Position numbers and translations under genes: made by a program. From Nostoc sp. JL34 (GTDB lineage Bacteria; Cyanobacteriota; Cyanobacteriia; Cyanobacteriales; Nostocaceae): a DNA stretch of 64,000 nt. The first letter of the stretch is position 1, and each line of letters begins with the position of its first letter. The stretch lies in contig NZ_JABXKQ010000076.1 in assembly GCF_017114945.1 (NCBI RefSeq), positions 54,166 through 118,165 on the forward strand, written 5' to 3'. Shown here piece after piece: positions 63,301 through 64,000 of this stretch. Below the pieces are notes generated by a model. It saw only the letters and a program-made list of their open reading frames with translations, ran no database searches and was not told the origin of the DNA.

Positions 63301-64000
63301 ATGGGATTTAGGCAAGCTCGTCTCTAAACTCTATTTGGCATTGAGCCAAGATGGAGGTATTTATCAATTGATAACTATTCGTAATAACTCTTGAGTGGCG
63401 CGACTCTCAACGAAAAAATAGGGATAATAGCGAGGTAGACTGTCCATAATATAACGCGTACACTGGACACTATCAGCGAGAGTAAATGAGGCCGCCACCC
63501 CCAATCCGTTTACCTAACAAGCATTACAGGTCTAGAGAATACCTTACACCAAGTGAGGTGCGATCTCTACTCGATGCCGCACTTGATCGCAAAGCTCGTT
63601 ATTTTCACCGTGATTATATACTGATGCTGATGATGTTTCGCCACGGTCTGAGGGTGGGGGAAGCTGTAGGTAAGACGTGCGGTTTGTGCTGGGATGCCCT
63701 GATAATGCGCTTACGTTTTTCCAGGAGCGTTTCAAAGTGATGCAATCACCCTTCGCTGATGCTGGTAGATGCAGTTGCTAATTATCAATATCCCACAATT
63801 AAGCATTTTATTTTAGGCTCAACCACCGAGCTTACACGCGGGTAATAATACCCTGTTGCCTTAGGGACTGACAAATAAAAAAATACTCAGCTACTTATTG
63901 TGGGGTGGGCGACACGAGAGCCCATACATATAGGGTGGGCATCTTGCCATTGGTGTCAAGTTAAGAAAAATAGAAACTTGTCAAGTGGGTAAAGCTCAGT
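63301..64000. other. right-end region with a recombinase remnant
   Basis: Apart from the recombinase fragment (63486-63740) no gene is visible. TAGGGTGGGC-type repeat units (about 63902-63945) resemble common cyanobacterial intergenic repeats. Confidence 0.45.
63486..63740 (+). pseudogene. tyrosine recombinase (phage-integrase family), N-terminal remnant
   Basis: An 84-codon fragment with MRPPPPIRLPNKHYRSREYL, TPSEVRSLLDAALDRK and RDYILMLMMFRHGLRVGEAV. The pattern HGLR(V/I)(G/S)EA holds the first catalytic Arg of FimB/XerC-like recombinases. The later HxxR and Tyr motifs are missing, and the sequence after GEAV diverges (CWDALIMRL is still like the family's LRWDALD-). It is a truncated, inactive relic of a mobile element beside the TIR pair. 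Confidence 0.7.

Noticed and set aside
1..64000. tRNA genes
   Set aside because: I looked for T-loop (GGTTCGAATCC-like) sequences with acceptor stems and found none that fit; a tRNAscan-SE run would settle this.

Overview
The window is chromosomal DNA from a filamentous, heterocyst-type cyanobacterium, most likely Nostoc or a close relative. The evidence is the very frequent GCGATCGC (HIP1) octamers, intergenic heptamer repeats of the TCATTGG/ATGACCA type, and a gene set that includes petM, ycf39, two devBCA exporters, a SigG-like sigma factor with a SapA-like anti-sigma factor, and the nuclease/inhibitor pair nucA-nuiA. No rRNA, tRNA or CRISPR array was found.

Layout. 0-5 kb: truncated moaA, a ParB-like hypothetical gene, a secreted two-partner-secretion (TPS) exoprotein, and a small gene for a cysteine-rich peptide that looks like a RiPP precursor. 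5-14 kb: a membrane coiled-coil protein, a divergent succinyl-CoA-synthetase-like pair, a rhodanese with LEA-like 11-residue repeats, and an HTH-NACHT NTPase. 14-32 kb is mostly housekeeping: response regulators, pdxA, petM, ycf39, nadK, a DUF192 lipoprotein, an aminotransferase, leuS, a GGCT-like protein, SigG/SapA, an L,D-transpeptidase, a ComFB protein and an M23 peptidase. 33-43 kb holds two paralogous devBCA operons flanking nucA/nuiA; the second operon has a divergent TetR regulator and two operator-like palindromes. 43-49 kb: a divergent infC paralogue, a DEAD-box helicase, dnaG and a peptidoglycan hydrolase whose amidase domain looks inactive. 49-64 kb is accessory: a single-chain PstI/BsuBI-like restriction-modification protein, a flavin monooxygenase with a class II aldolase, a TPR protein, a ProcM-type lanthipeptide locus (Nif11-type precursor plus LanM), and a TIR-EAD / EAD-membrane-protein pair beside a tyrosine-recombinase remnant.

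Main points of interest. (1) At 61.4-63.3 kb a TIR effector and a one-pass membrane protein share the same homologous C- or N-terminal helical domain. This suggests a sensor-effector defence pair in which the sensor reaches outside the membrane. (2) The lanthipeptide precursor has four Cys and four Ser/Thr in its core, and its LanM has the CCG zinc motif of substrate-tolerant ProcM-like enzymes. (3) An unlinked peptide at 4.2-4.5 kb has an alternating-Cys C-terminus. (4) Several enzymes lack key catalytic residues: the SucD-like protein has Gln at the phospho-His position, and the amidase domain has lost a zinc His and the catalytic Glu. (5) Methyltransferase and endonuclease of the PstI family are fused in one chain. 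Positions of domains are estimated by eye; no database search was run.
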